Notes under the pieces: model-generated
Told to the model about the DNA's origin: nothing
Database searches by the model: none
The model's input: only the letters and a program-made list of their open reading frames with translations
Translations under genes and position numbers: made by a program
From: Scatophagus argus
Lineage: Eukaryota > Chordata > Actinopteri > Scatophagidae
Reading direction: 5' to 3'
Length of the DNA stretch: 64,000 nt
NCBI RefSeq assembly: GCF_020382885.2
Contig: NC_058501.1
Location: 16,736,001-16,800,000 of the forward strand
Shown here: positions 11,827-32,575 of the stretch, piece after piece
How positions within the stretch are numbered: the stretch's first letter is position 1
How the letters are laid out: every line of letters starts with the position of its first letter

Positions 11827-14800
11827 TCACTTCGGGGATACAGGGTCAAAGTCTCCCCACAGGTCAGAGCTGGCTGAGGTGGTGGGGTTGACTGGAGCCG
11901 CTGAGTTGGAATTACTGGAGTCCAGATCCAGCAAAGTACCTGGTAGTTAAAAAAAGACAAACAGAAGCATAATGCGACTCTGATAACGTAGTAAGTTAGG
12001 TTTAAGCAATGCCCATCAAATTTTACGCACAATTCCAGGAAATTTATTGTAAATTCTTCTAAACAGTCTCCTATGTACTCTGGACAAGCCACAGAACTTT
12101 TACTTCTCGGGGACTATTTCTGCATTAGAGTTTAGCTCCAAGTCGACAAACTGGGACAACACACATGGAAAGGTAAACTGTTGCTGAAAGTTTCAAGTAT
12201 TTTTCAATGTTCTGAGCACCACAAGCGACAATCTCACAGACCAGTACTGTGTGCCTCAGCAGATACCACGCACACACACACAAACACACACACGGAAAAA
12301 TACAGCATTTCTTAGTGCTGTAAGATAAATCAGTCTATACTACAGTGTGTTAGAGAGGAGAGGAGTAACCATAAATTTTAAAGGAAAATTCCAGTAATTT
12401 ACAACTGGAGTAGGTCAGCATAACATCGCACTCATCACTTCCATTGTAAAAACTGTGGACAGAAGTGCTCCACTGGAAACAGCTTTAAAACAGACCAAAT
12501 GGGGCCAAGGAAATACACACTTTCAACAATAAAATATGTCTCCTCTACTCTATATGGGACAGCCGGCTCAGGAGGGAAAGATACTGAACCGCGATCAAGT
12601 TGGCAGTTGCATGGTGACCTCTGTCATCGCTGTATGAACGTGTGTGTGAAAAGGCAAACGTGGCATGTGATGTTATAAAGCCCTTTGACTAGTTGTATAT
12701 ATATAAAAAAGTATACAAATGCAAGTCTATTTACCATTTATACTGAACATTTACATAAACTCTCACTATGTCTGACTTCTGAGGTACTGTAGCCAGGTCA
12801 CACTCATATGTCCTACTCTGAACGAAAGTCTCATCCATGCAGAACAAAAGATGGAAGTAAAGTTGCATAATTTTAACATTTATCTTTGTTTATACTTCCA
12901 AATAAATGATTTTGGCCATTGAGGTAACATTGCACTGAGCTACTGAAACAGTTGTGACAATAATACTGTGCTTACCCATAGATGTGTTAGCTAAACGAAC
13001 TACAATTTTTCCCCAGATTTAGTTTTCTTGTGATTATGAAACATTTATGATCTCAACATAAGAGCATGAGAATATTTTGAACATTGACATCATGGGAAAG
13101 GAGAGTAGGAGATGGCAAAAGCTGCACAAAATGCATCATAAAACAATTAAAAAGCACTTTTTATAAAAATGTTTTTGACATACATACATATATTATGATA
13201 TGATCTTGATATAACATTATCAAATTGCTTTCTCACCAACACAGAAAAAATGATTTTGTGATTACAGCTTGGGAGCATGATGTCTTTATTATCCGGATTA
13301 TGAGACACACAACACGAGACAGACTGAGTGTTACAATAACCTACCAGTTTCACTTCCTGCTGCGGATGGTTGTATGCTATGATTGGTAGATCTGGATGAA
13401 GGAGGTGGGGCTAACTTTCCCCCAGGAGGAGGTGGAAGAAGCCCAAAGCCACCTGAACTCTGAGGACGAGACCTGTCCTTCTTTTTTGATTGCTGGAAAA
13501 GGTTCAGAGAAACAACAACTGTGTGATCGTGTGTTTAGACAGGTTCACATACTGCTTGTCAAGGCTTCAGAGAAAACATATCAAAGCAGATCGCTTGAAT
13601 GGGTTTTAGACTCACACTTAAACCCTTATCATGAATTGATTCTCAACTATCACTTGGTTTCATGTTTTAAAACAGTGAAGTATATTTGATTGTTCAATCA
13701 TGAAAAACAACCTTAAAATCTTCAAAACCTTGAAAACATTACATTTAACGAAAAGAGAGTTACCCCAATATTGAGAGTGATGGTCTGTCCTTCTTTGAAG
13801 CCAAGGTCGAGTTTAGGAGTGTTGTCTGGAGCCTGTGCCTGCTTGGTCAATTCAGTTTCCTGTTTTACCCACCTGGAGAAGATGAGAGAAGGAGACAAGA
13901 TGAGATGCACAAGGATTAAAGATAAAGCAGAATTAATAAATTCATGATTCACGACACACTATGAAGCAGATGCATACTTGAAGTGGTCCTGGAGTGCAAC
14001 ATTGAAGTCGAAGGCATCGCCTCGGTCTCCAAAACCTATGCCTATGAAGGCACTGCGACCTGTGAGAGAAATAAAGACAACAAATAAGAGTCAGAGCTTA
14101 GTAAGTGATTTGCAAAATTTGCAAGACACAAAAATATACAAAACCTGGTAGTTTCCACAATAATCTCTACGTGACAAAGTTGTTTCCAAGATTTAGTCTA
14201 AAAAATAATGATGAATCTCTGGCTCATCCTCTGCTCTGTTGTCCTAAATTATGACCACATTTACAAAATATTTATGGCTTAGCAAGAGCCTGCCCACCGT
14301 TGTCATCCTGAATGCGGAGCACAAAGTAACGGCTTGAGTCACTGACTGTTTCCACTGCGATGCCAGGGAACTCGTCCACTGGTGCTTGGGCAAACAGCTC
14401 CCCTGTAGATTGGAACAAAAGAAATATGTTCATTATCTGTTTGGCAGAAACTTTAACTGGCAATTTGGATGAAGAGACATCACATTTACTAAGCCAAAAG
14501 TCAACTAAAAGAACCTTCAGATTGAAAATAGGCCCAAACATTAAATGATTTGGTCTGTGCAAAAACAAATAAACAATAAAAAAATGAAGAATCAGAAGAA
14601 GAATCAACTTTTATTGGCAGTATATATATATATATTTACATACACACATACTGAATTTTACTACTGCATTTATCCCATCCTTAGTTGAACACACACATGC
14701 AACACCCGGCAAATTACATGCAGTGAAACACACACAGGAGCAGTGGGCAGCATCAAGCGCCCGGGGAGCATATTGGGGGGTTAAGTGCCTTGCTCAAGGG

Positions 14801-16377
14801 CACATCAGCCGGCTAATGAAGGGTCACAAGCCGCTTCTCCAACCTCTAAGCCACGGCTACCCCCAAATCTCTCTCATATATTTATAGCTATCCCTCTCTT
14901 TAGCTATACATACATATATATATTACATGGATACTAGTGCTTAAATCATATCAAAAGTGGACCAAATTAAGGTAAAAAAGTGGACCAATTTAAGGTGTAA
15001 TCTGAGGACCACGAGCATGGCAATATGTGAAATTCATGGAGAGACAAAGAGATTGTAAGCCTGTTTGCTTGAAAATAAACTGCCTGCTCGGACATGGGCT
15101 GGGTCACCTTGGAATAGATGAGTACCAGCGAGGAGGATGGCGAAACAGGAGACTAGACAGTGAGATGATTTACCACAGCGGCTGTGCCAGTAAACAACAG
15201 CACTGTCCTGTCTGCTTCTCTCTCACCAGAGATTTTGTCTTCCAATTTCACGTAGGCCACTTTGCCCCGGGCTGTCAGACGCATGCGTCCTGTCCAGTCA
15301 GGAGCGTCCAGCTTCCAATCAGCAGCCCTGAGACACAAACACACAGGCAGTCCAGGAGACACAGTGATGTAGGTGAAGTGGTGACAGAGGTTTATTTAGA
15401 CTGATGTTGAGACAGAAGAGGAAAATGGGCAAGAAAAAAAAAAGAGACAGGAAAGGAGATTTGTGTGCGTGTGTGTGTGTTATTGTTATGATTCGTCCAA
15501 CACTCACTCTAGCACTGCTATTTTCCATGTAAACGAAACGTGACTAAGGCATCAGACAGGCATTTCACAGAGACCTAAGGCTGAAATATTACATCATCAC
15601 CACTAGTCATTATACATATGGTCACTGGTTAACCAATCATGTGTCTCATGGGACTCAGGCCTATGCTACTGTTTGGTTGGTGTCATGTCCACTCAGATGC
15701 AGCTGCAGTGGGTCAGGCTGGAGCAGCAGCCAATGAAAAATGGGGTAAACAATTCAATGTCGACCCTTTTTTATCAACATAACAGCTCTCCTGCATGGTC
15801 ACTGTTAGGGGTGTCATCGACCCTACTTGAGTGTCCTTGAGCAAGAGTTCCTCACAGTTCCAGGGAAGCTGTTCTACTTTTCTGACGACTACTAAAAGGT
15901 CAGAACAGAAAAATGAGAACCTGTCGAGCAAAATAAAGTGTCATTAACGAGCCACTTCTATTACACAATCAGTTTGAGGTGCCGTTGGACAAAACCATGT
16001 TAACATCCGCAAGACAAGAATCCTGTCCCTGTTAAGTGGACTCACGCAGTGCAGGTACAAACGTCAACCGTTAGTTACGCATTTTCCATAATGACCTTGA
16101 AGATACGGAGCAAATACAACTAGCACAAAAACTACGGCCACCGTTACTTCAGGCTGCGTGATTAGGGGAAGAGCTCGGCAGGTAGGTAGCCGAGGCAACG
16201 GCTCGTAATGGGTGCAGCTCGCGGATGCTGGGTCAGAAAACTCTCCGGCAGCTCGCGCGCTCGCGCCCCCCCTCACCTGATAGCCCGGTTGGATGCTCTC
16301 GGTGGGATTCGGTAAACGTTGACTTCAGGTTTGACACAGAGGACCGACTCGTACTCGAACTGACCCTCGGTCGCCAT
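11827..16377 (-). CDS. necap1: adaptin-ear-binding coat-associated protein Necap1
   Basis: Endocytic adaptor accessory protein of clathrin-coated vesicles that binds AP-2; model of 252 aa. CDS exons in transcript order: 16377-16277, 15327-15227, 14402-14298, 14059-13978, 13872-13764, 13492-13345, 11939-11827. Residues 1 to about 165 are the NECAP PH-like (PHear) domain: [88 protein letters not shown] and [14 protein letters not shown] Pro/Ser-rich tail (LLPPPPGGK) follows, with the AP-binding WGDF motif at about 243-246. The model ends DPVSPK, whereas human NECAP1 continues to a terminal WVQF. A possible cryptic donor (AA/GTGAGG) overlaps the stop, so an alternative 3' end is conceivable. Human NECAP1 is 275 aa. 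Homology to NECAP2 is close; the nearby AICDA and MFAP5 orthologues favour NECAP1. Confidence 0.93.
14600..14870 (-). repeat. tRNA-derived-type SINE copy in necap1 intron 2
   Basis: On the minus strand it starts GGGGGTAGCCGTGGCTTAGA and contains CCCTTGAGCAAGGCACTTAA and GCCCACTGCTCCTGTGTGTG, ending near GATGGGATAAATGCAGTAG. This is a very common teleost SINE-like layout. It shares its body with the copy at 17535-17790, which runs the other way. Confidence 0.7.
14621..14635. repeat. (TA)n microsatellite
   Basis: TA dinucleotides at the 3' end of the adjacent SINE-like copy. Confidence 0.7.
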
Positions 16378-16381
16378 CTTG
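16366..16381 (-). promoter_or_regulatory. necap1: YY1-like site over the necap1 start codon
   Basis: Minus-strand sequence TCAAGATGGCGACCGAGG matches the YY1 consensus AANATGGCGNC and includes the initiating ATG. Such start-codon YY1 elements are known in vertebrate housekeeping genes. The surrounding 16.1-16.6 kb is CpG-rich, as expected for a necap1 CpG-island promoter. Confidence 0.5.
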
Positions 16382-17135
16382 ATTAGTACTCACTACTCGG
16401 TCGGTGCACGCCGGTGGTGACGGTGATGTGGTGTGTCAGTGTGGCGTTAACGGCTACGTGACCGTAATAGATGGTATATTTGCGCACAAACGTGCGACCC
16501 CGTTTCACTGATACGGTGTCAGTGATGCCCGTAAACGGACACGCCACCGGTTTTACACGTAAAGGTCAGGTTACTACTCGCGAGCAGTACTTCCTTGCTT
16601 GTTTCAAGTAAAGACAGTCAATTCATATCACTTGAATAATTTTTGTTTGGGGTTGGAGGCTATACATTTACACACAACCTACATTACAAACTGTGTTGCG
16701 GAGTTTTGAAGAAGCGAGCGCTCATTAGACAGGTTAATAAAAAAGTAAGTGCCCAGTCATTACTAAACAGCAGTTACGCTGGCTGAGTACAGCACCAGTT
16801 AGCTGAACAGTTATGGAGTCATTGCTGAAAAGCTAATATTAGCTAAGCTGACTGTCACCAAGCTAACAGCACTGCAAGACCATAACATAATAACACAAGA
16901 CATTATCTCACTGTGTATTATTTTATTTCACATGGCCACATTGCAACAGAAACACAAAGCAGCATCTTACTACTCACACAAGCCTTGCTGCAACTCGAAA
17001 GCTATTTTTCTCAGTTTTTTTCTTATTCTCAGTTTAGCAGTTGTAGTGAATGGAAAAACACCAGCATTTATTTTTCTCCATAGACTTAATAATGATAGAT
17101 TTAATGGTCACACCAGAGGAAGTCATAGGTAGGTT
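16378..17135. other. necap1 promoter and aicda 3' UTR
   Basis: This 758-base gap holds a CpG-rich necap1 5' region, a GCTAA-rich tract at about 16790-16870, and minus-strand AATAAA signals at 17067-17072 and 16922-16927 that suit aicda 3' ends. No other gene is seen. Confidence 0.6.
17067..17072 (-). promoter_or_regulatory. aicda: poly(A) signal of aicda
   Basis: AATAAA on minus about 65 nt past the aicda stop. A second one lies at 16922-16927. Confidence 0.5.
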
Positions 17136-19142
<2,007 letters not shown>

Positions 19143-19216
19143 TTTGAAAGGCGCGCTTTCCTTTATCACACTGCGGGCGTGGGGTAATGAATGAAGGTAA
19201 ATGAGAAAGAGAGAAA

Positions 19217-19320
<104 letters not shown>

Positions 19321-22067
19321 TGAGAGGGTTAAAGGAAGGGAACTGAGAGCATATACCTCTAAACATAAACATCCTGCATACAACAGTGGCAGCTTCTGGT
19401 TGGACAGGAAGATTTTTTAAAGTAAGTTTAGGGGGCGTGATGCAAATGATATGGATTGTTTTACTGTAGAACAATTAAAGCCATAAATGAATTACTCATT
19501 TGTCTGATTCTATTCAAGGACATCGTGGTTTTAATGTGTTTTGAAACATTTAACATTTGCTCACACTATGATTGAAGTCAAACCATTCATTTGGTGCCAG
19601 GCAGTAAAGTAGGCAGATTGCACAACAAAGATTCTTACAAACTAATCTTTGTGACCACACATGAGAGAAGGAGTGTTTGACGTGATTTGTAACCTTTGGT
19701 GTTTTTCACAGACGTCAGTAAACTGAGCCAACTGGCTGGAACTTTCCAAACATTCAAGACTCATCCAGTCACTGGCCCCTCCGCTTTGGTCTCCTCAGAT
19801 CATTAACTAAAAACTTCCAGATACCTTCTCACCTTGATCTACAGTCGGATCACTGCAGACCCCGCCTGCTATTCATCCTTTCCACCTACCTTGTTCCTCC
19901 ACCTCTTCTAGGCCCCAAGATTTGGCGGAGCTGTAGGCATTCCCAGACTTCAGAAGCCCTGACACCTACTTTGTCCTCTGATCTGGGTTTTCCCAAACTG
20001 TGTCAGGCTGGGAGCAGGACTGTAATCAACCTCCCTCACCCTACGTGTCTGCTAGCATGGCCAGCCAGCTGACCGACCGCAGTGTGTGGATAAATCTCAC
20101 TCATAAGCCTTTGAACCATCGGATGCTGTCATCCATCCTTGCCAAATCAGGATGTGTATTATTTTGCTCTCGTCTTTTCTTTGCTCTGTCTGTTTTAGCT
20201 CTGGCTGAGTCTGCTCACTCAGTGGCACTGCATGCAGGCATCCTGCTTTCCCATGACTCCCCTCACCCTCTCATGCACTCTGTGGTTTGGGGAATTCACC
20301 GTTTCCCAGGGTGGCTGTTTTTGGAGTGCATCTGTGTGCGTATGTGAACATGTGTGCGTTAGCCATCTGTGTGAACATGTCATTAACGCAGTCTATATGT
20401 TATACATCATCTGGAACTAATTTATCTAATATATCCCATGATTGCGTGGTGCCCCAAAGTTTAGACTGATTAATGTATGTGTGTTTCTGCATGCTCTGAG
20501 TGACCTCACATAATATTGCATTACTCTGACGCTGCACTAAGACTAATGTCTCTGCACATTTGATCTTGTGTGCATGTGTCTTTTCTCGACTTCAAGAGTC
20601 TGATCAAATGCCAAACTGAATGTAACCACTTCCCACCCAGCTCTCTGGGTTTGACCACAGTTGACCAAGGTCATCTCACAGTCGCACATGAACGCTCACA
20701 TGCACCACCATGTCTTTCTTGCTTTGCCTGTGTGTGTGTGGTGGAGTAGTACAGCATGGCCAGACATGGCTGTGCATTTAACCCGTAGTCAGGGGCAGAA
20801 ACCGGGTGTAGGAAATGCCAAGTCATACTTTCCGAAACCCACCCGCCCACACCCTGAACACGCGCACACAAACACTCGCACACAGCCATACCGTGCAGAC
20901 GCACATGACCACAGTCACAAACAGACTTTCTTTCCAGTGTGTGAACTCACATCTGTTTCCTGACAACAATAATAACTACAGATCGGGCAACTGGAGGCAC
21001 AGCTAACAGGTGTCTGCTCTTTGACAGCCATGGAGAAACAACGTGATGATGACCAAAAAGTGTCACCAGTAAAAATACAGCTTTCACAGAGTAGTAGTAG
21101 CAGTAGAAATGGCCTGACCATACACTTACTCGTGCAAGTAACAACAGTGTTACTGGGTGTGCTGCTTTTTCATCACAATTAATTAAAGGACTCCGATTTT
21201 CCACTACAGCTTGCATGATTTAGAGTTTGCAGTATAGGTCTATATTTGTCTTCACAGGTGAGATACGCTTCTTTCCCACACACACATTAACGTTGTACAA
21301 ACATCCTGTGGTGTTTATCTGTGGCACCATGATGCTACACTGACATCGTCTGAGGTTAGCAGTGTAGGCAGCTGAGCAATGTGAGCATGAGGGCTGCTAA
21401 CCATATTAAGGTTAGCCTCAGACTGAGGCTATGTGCATTCCCCCACTTAGTCACATAAACTGTCACCTGCAAACCACACACTTTCTTCAGTCAGAATACC
21501 AGATGCAAATTTTAATGTGCTGCATTAAAATCAGCCATGCAAATTAGTTTTGAAACATTTATTATTCAGTAGATTTATGTGGTTACTACCAATTCCAAGG
21601 CAGCAACTAGCAATTATTATTTGTAATTAATCAGTTAAAGTTTGTTGAAGTTTCATAGTCAATGAGTCAAAGGGAGTGAGTTTATAATGATGTTTGAGAG
21701 GGTGTAAAAAAGTTCATTTTTAACTTGACAACATTATATTACGCAGAGTTCTGAATTCTGCATGTAAAACAAAGAAAACAATAACGAAAGAATAAAAATG
21801 CTGAGGCAAATGGAGGGAGCACTGTTTTTGCAGACTCATGGAGCAACAAACACTACATCAAGGAGAGCAACGGCAGCCAAAGGGCGCAAAAAGATAAAAG
21901 CAGATAAATTCTGCACCTTCATGTAAACCACACATACTTCCTCCTATACAGTAACTGTACGTCTTCCTACACATCTGCATGGTTTCACACACACACACAC
22001 TACATTTATATGTTTGAGAAAAGAACAACACAAAAACACGTTTAGGAAACACATTCTACATAAATAT

Positions 22068-22073
22068 TTTATT
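22068..22073 (-). promoter_or_regulatory. nat14: poly(A) signal of nat14
   Basis: AATAAA on minus about 335 nt past the nat14 stop. Confidence 0.5.
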
Positions 22074-22181
22074 TTGATGCAAATGATGAGAGAACTGTGA
22101 CAGTGAAGCCTCATTATGTCATTGTTGAAGTACTAGATAATAAACCATTGGTTTTATGAAAATGTAGAGATGGTACTTTAT

Positions 22182-22200
22182 ACGATGATGATGATGATGA
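22182..22200 (+). repeat. (GAT)n trinucleotide repeat
   Basis: Six GAT units inside the presumed nat14 3' UTR. Confidence 0.7.
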
Positions 22201-22406
22201 GGTATAAATATGCTCAGAACAGCAACACAAACAGTAAATAAATACTGGCATAAATAAACAAATAGTCAATAAATTCTTAACTTAAACAAATATCCAAACA
22301 AATTGCAGCAATGACATTACTTCCATCAGCAGAAATCCAGAGTCTTATTTACTTTTAGACACTCCCTGCAACACTTTTTTCTATCCATTAGTCCATCATC
22401 ACTCAA

Positions 22407-23459
22407 TCACAGGTCTTTGTAAAACACCTTAGTGAGGGGGTATCCCAGAAAGCTTCTCTGAGGAGTCTCCAGGTTTTTTTCCTCGCTGTCTTCTTCATCA
22501 GGCCCCTCCCCAAGTTGCAGAAAACCCAGCTTCCTGAAGAAGACCTCCCCCACCTTGGAGGGGTAGGGGACGTGTGCATACACTCTATGAGCACCAGTCT
22601 CCCTCTCTCTCTGTTCCAGACTTTGGACTAGCAGCCGACCCAGGCCCTCCCTGCGGTACCAGCTGCCCGTCACCAATCTGCAGATCCTCCTGATGCCTGC
22701 TCGATTCTCACTTTCTCTGAAGATGCAACCCAGGATGTCACCCTCGCAGTCTGCAACCCAGACCTGCCCCGCTGTCTGTTCCCTCTCTGGGGTGACCTTC
22801 TCTGACATCTCTTTGTCCTTGTCTTTGGGGTCAATTCTGCGTCTTTGCTGAGTAAAAGACATAAGATTATTTGTGCTGTAACATTTGGTCACTAGAATTA
22901 AGTGATTACTACCCAAAAACTAGGAATTTCCCCCAAACCGGTAGACTAACCCTTTTAATCACTGGCGTCTTGCCACTGATCCTGGAGTAGGGATTCTGCA
23001 GCGTCTCATCCTGTGTCCCTCTGTAGCTGCTCCCCATGTAGTCCCAGTAGGGGCGGCTGCTGCCCAGAACCCCTATGGACCGCGGTATGGTGATCTTGAG
23101 AAAGACAGTTAGCAGGAAGACAGGAATAGCAAGTGCTAGGATAAAGGAGTGGACAAGGCAGCGCAAGATTGAGGAGAAGACAGCCAGGATGAAGAGGCAG
23201 AGCGGACGAGTAAGGATGTGCAAGATGAGACGGTTTTCTGTGCCCTCACAGCCCTCCTGGAGACACATTGATAGAAATTAAAAAAAATAAATCAACAGAA
23301 AGCTCAAAAGAAAAAGAGCAAATTCCCACCACAATCAGTGGCAGCATCTAAAACTTTGTCTAAGTATTCTGTACAAACCTTGATAAGGGCTTTGACCACC
23401 TCTATGTCATCCTCCTTCATCCTCCTCATCACCACCTGATCCAGCTCCAGCCTCACCAT
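22407..23459 (-). CDS. nat14: membrane-anchored GNAT acetyltransferase Nat14
   Basis: Probable N-acetyltransferase of the GNAT fold; model of 275 aa (human NAT14 about 206). CDS exons in transcript order: 23459-23379, 23256-22951, 22847-22407. The N-terminus VRLELDQVVMRRMKEDDIEV fits the NAT8/NAT14 family REMREDE start. GCEGTENRLILHILTRP follows, matching human KDTENRVALHALTRP, and then a hydrophobic hairpin of about 38 residues (LCLFILAVFSSILRCLVHSF onward) that should anchor the protein in a membrane. A charged linker (RRRIDPKDKDKEMSEK) leads into the GNAT core: VWVADCEGDILGCIF, then the acetyl-CoA loop RREGLGRLLVQSLEQR and the C-terminus FLGYPLTKVFYKDL (human LGYTLVREFSKDL). Substrate unknown. 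It neighbours ZNF628 in human as here. Confidence 0.93.
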
Positions 23460-24733
23460 GTTTAGGCTTTACACTCTAACAGTAGGGTTGCAAACTCCAA
23501 CATCCAAACAGTGTGCAAAGGGGCCCTACAAAAACACATTTGAAGAAGAGTTAATGAACAGAAGGTTGTAATTTTTCTTGGACAGGTGATCGTGAAATGC
23601 AACTTTGGGACGTTTGACACCAAACCATGCCGAGCTAATAGTATTGTAGACCCACAGACATGTCAGTGATCCATTGTGTTATCTATAGCCTACTATGACA
23701 CACATGTTGTACTTTAAATGGGCTATATTATGAGATGTAGTAGATTTCGCTTACTGTGAGCCAGTATGTAACATCAGTCACCCCGACTCCAAACAGAGAC
23801 ACATGGGGATTATAGAGGATTTGTAGCACGCGAGTGCCACCATTATTTTGTGTACCATGCACGCCATTCTCGCTTCCATATATACACGTTAACAGTGTGA
23901 TCATCAAAGGGTATAGTCGAAAGCGAAAAGACCATGTTTAAAGCCTTATATGGTTCTTACAGTACCGCGCTCAGACGCGTCACCCCCCGTTTCCGCTTAC
24001 CTTGTGCACCACGCAGCTCAAATTAAACTGAAAAGAGGAGACACACACTGAATTTATCTCTGTTTTCTGAAGGTCCACGCACGTTTTTCCACCTTTGATT
24101 GAATGGCCACAGAGTCGTTTCTTGCTGAAGGGAGGAATTCTGAATACAAACGTACTCTCTTTTATGTCCCGTTGCACGTTCACAAGGCTCCAGTTTACGC
24201 TATTTGCGTGTGTAAAATCCGCACTGCGCAACGGCTACGAGAATAGCAAACGCAACACAACACCGTTCTAGACAGCGCTCCCAACGTAACAGTGCTGTGT
24301 TGAGTCCATTAAAAACGAAAAACTCAAACTAGGAGAAAAGAAATGAGAAAAGGCAAACCCATTAAAGGTATTAACAGATTTATTAATAATTAATTAAGGT
24401 ACTATTTATTATTAACATTGTGAACAAAATTGGTCATGTATAACATTTATTCTCAGAAATGTGTTTAATAAACTGCCAATGACAGTATCATTTAAACTAA
24501 TATGTTTAGGAAAAGTCCATGTACAGCCTATTTGAATGTATAACATTTCTAGTATGTGGCACCATGGAATTACGACACAGTACTCATCTAACTGCATGTT
24601 CTCCCTCAGTTCCAGGAGAACCCAAAGCGGCTAAAGTGCTAGCACACTGAGCCCACAAATAGTGAGGTATTCATTCATTCATTCACTCACTCACTCACTC
24701 ACATTGCCTTCATCTCTAACATGCACACTGGTT
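23460..24733. other. nat14 5' exon and promoter, znf628 3' UTR
   Basis: The nat14 5' UTR continues from 23460 to an acceptor at 23525-23527. A candidate non-coding first exon ends at a strong donor (CAAG/GTAAGC) at 24001 and may begin near 24.25 kb. The right part is znf628 3' UTR sequence with minus-strand AATAAA at 24379-24384. Confidence 0.55.
24379..24384 (-). promoter_or_regulatory. znf628: poly(A) signal of znf628
   Basis: AATAAA on minus about 350 nt past the znf628 stop, in an AT-rich stretch with other near matches. Confidence 0.45.
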
Positions 24734-31430
<6,697 letters not shown>

Positions 31431-31752
31431 TACCAGAGCAAACTGGTAGCAGTTGAAGGTATTCCTTGGAAGCAGGTGTGAATTAGTTTTGGTGCAGTAT
31501 CATGTCTTTTTCTTTCACCTTTCTTTGGTTCATATTTTCTTCTGTGTCTTTTAAAAATTCCTTCCCTGTCAGCCACTGGAAACACCAGCTGTCATCCCAA
31601 GTAGACAGCTCAGGACAGGTCTGACATAAAGTGAAATGGAAATAAATACAGTATTATAACTTGGTAACTCTTGGTAAGAATGTCCCCTTTAAAATCCACC
31701 CCCTGCCTGCCTGCCTCCCTCCCTCCCTCCTGTCTATGAAGCTAGTCCCCCA

Positions 31753-31753
31753 C

Positions 31754-31782
<29 letters not shown>
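31753..31782. repeat. (CA)n microsatellite
   Basis: About 15 CA units in the presumed first intron of znf628. Confidence 0.9.
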
Positions 31783-31784
<2 letters not shown>

Positions 31785-32250
31785 CCCCTCCCTTCCGTCT
31801 TTCCTCTGGCTGTCAGTCCGTTTCTGTCCGTCCCCGCAGTGCGGTGCTTACTACCAATATGCCCACTGAAGCTACAGCTAAGTTACACATTCAGCTAACC
31901 TCTAAGTGTATCCTAACGTAAGCGGTCAGCTGAGCGAGTGAACACACAACACACACTGAAAAGATCAGTTTTCACTGTATCAACAAAAACAGCTACTGGC
32001 CTTCATTTAACGCTAATCTAGCCCTCGTCAGCGCGGAATAGCGTCGTTAAACTGCTCGATAATGATATGCAAGATTTCAGACTGAAGCAGTACTCACCGA
32101 GCATCTTTAACTCATCTTAAAGCTATATTGTTGATATTGTGAAAAGGAACTGGGTACCGCAGTGCTAATCCACACAACCTTAACAATAAACACAGCACAA
32201 ACTAACAGCAGTTCTCCGCCCGATGCCGCCTTCCAAGAACAGCGACGGCG

Positions 32251-32289
32251 ATTGGCTGTTTGCTACAGTAGATAAGCTACTCCCATTGG
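32251..32289 (-). promoter_or_regulatory. znf628: paired CCAAT boxes upstream of znf628
   Basis: ATTGG at 32251-32255 and 32285-32289 on plus are two CCAAT boxes on the gene strand, 34 bases apart. They lie about 150-190 bases upstream of the candidate first-exon donor. Spacing of about three helical turns is typical of NF-Y pairs in TATA-less promoters. Confidence 0.5.
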
Positions 32290-32569
32290 CCAGTTGCCTC
32301 GACAGACAGGTTGACGTTTTTAAAACTTATTTAAAAATATTTTACCTCCATGATTTAATGGGAAACATTTGTCAACGATATAGCAAGAGCTTCAAAAATA
32401 AGTCAGTAAGTTTTATTCACGCTGGGGTTCTCTCACTCTGGCGCACAGACTTTTGGGTAACGTAGTATCTGCGTGTATCTGCCCTGACTCCCATCTGTTA
32501 CAGTTTACATTGTTAGTTAAGTGGACCCTGGTTATCAAAGATCAACTCCCGTGTGCACATTCTTTAGAG

Positions 32570-32575
32570 TTTATT
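32570..32575 (-). promoter_or_regulatory. il11: poly(A) signal of il11
   Basis: AATAAA on minus about 1.4 kb past the il11 stop. Closer AATAAA copies occur inside the AU-rich block at 33588-33650, so shorter forms are possible. Confidence 0.5.

Noticed and set aside
20000-20347. 115-codon open frame on plus between aicda and nat14
   Set aside because: No recognisable family; sequence is ordinary intergenic DNA and no matching exon or promoter is seen.
32223-32465. 80-codon open frame on plus near the znf628 promoter
   Set aside because: It overlaps both CCAAT boxes and the first-exon region of znf628 and has no known domain. A divergent transcript is possible but unsupported.
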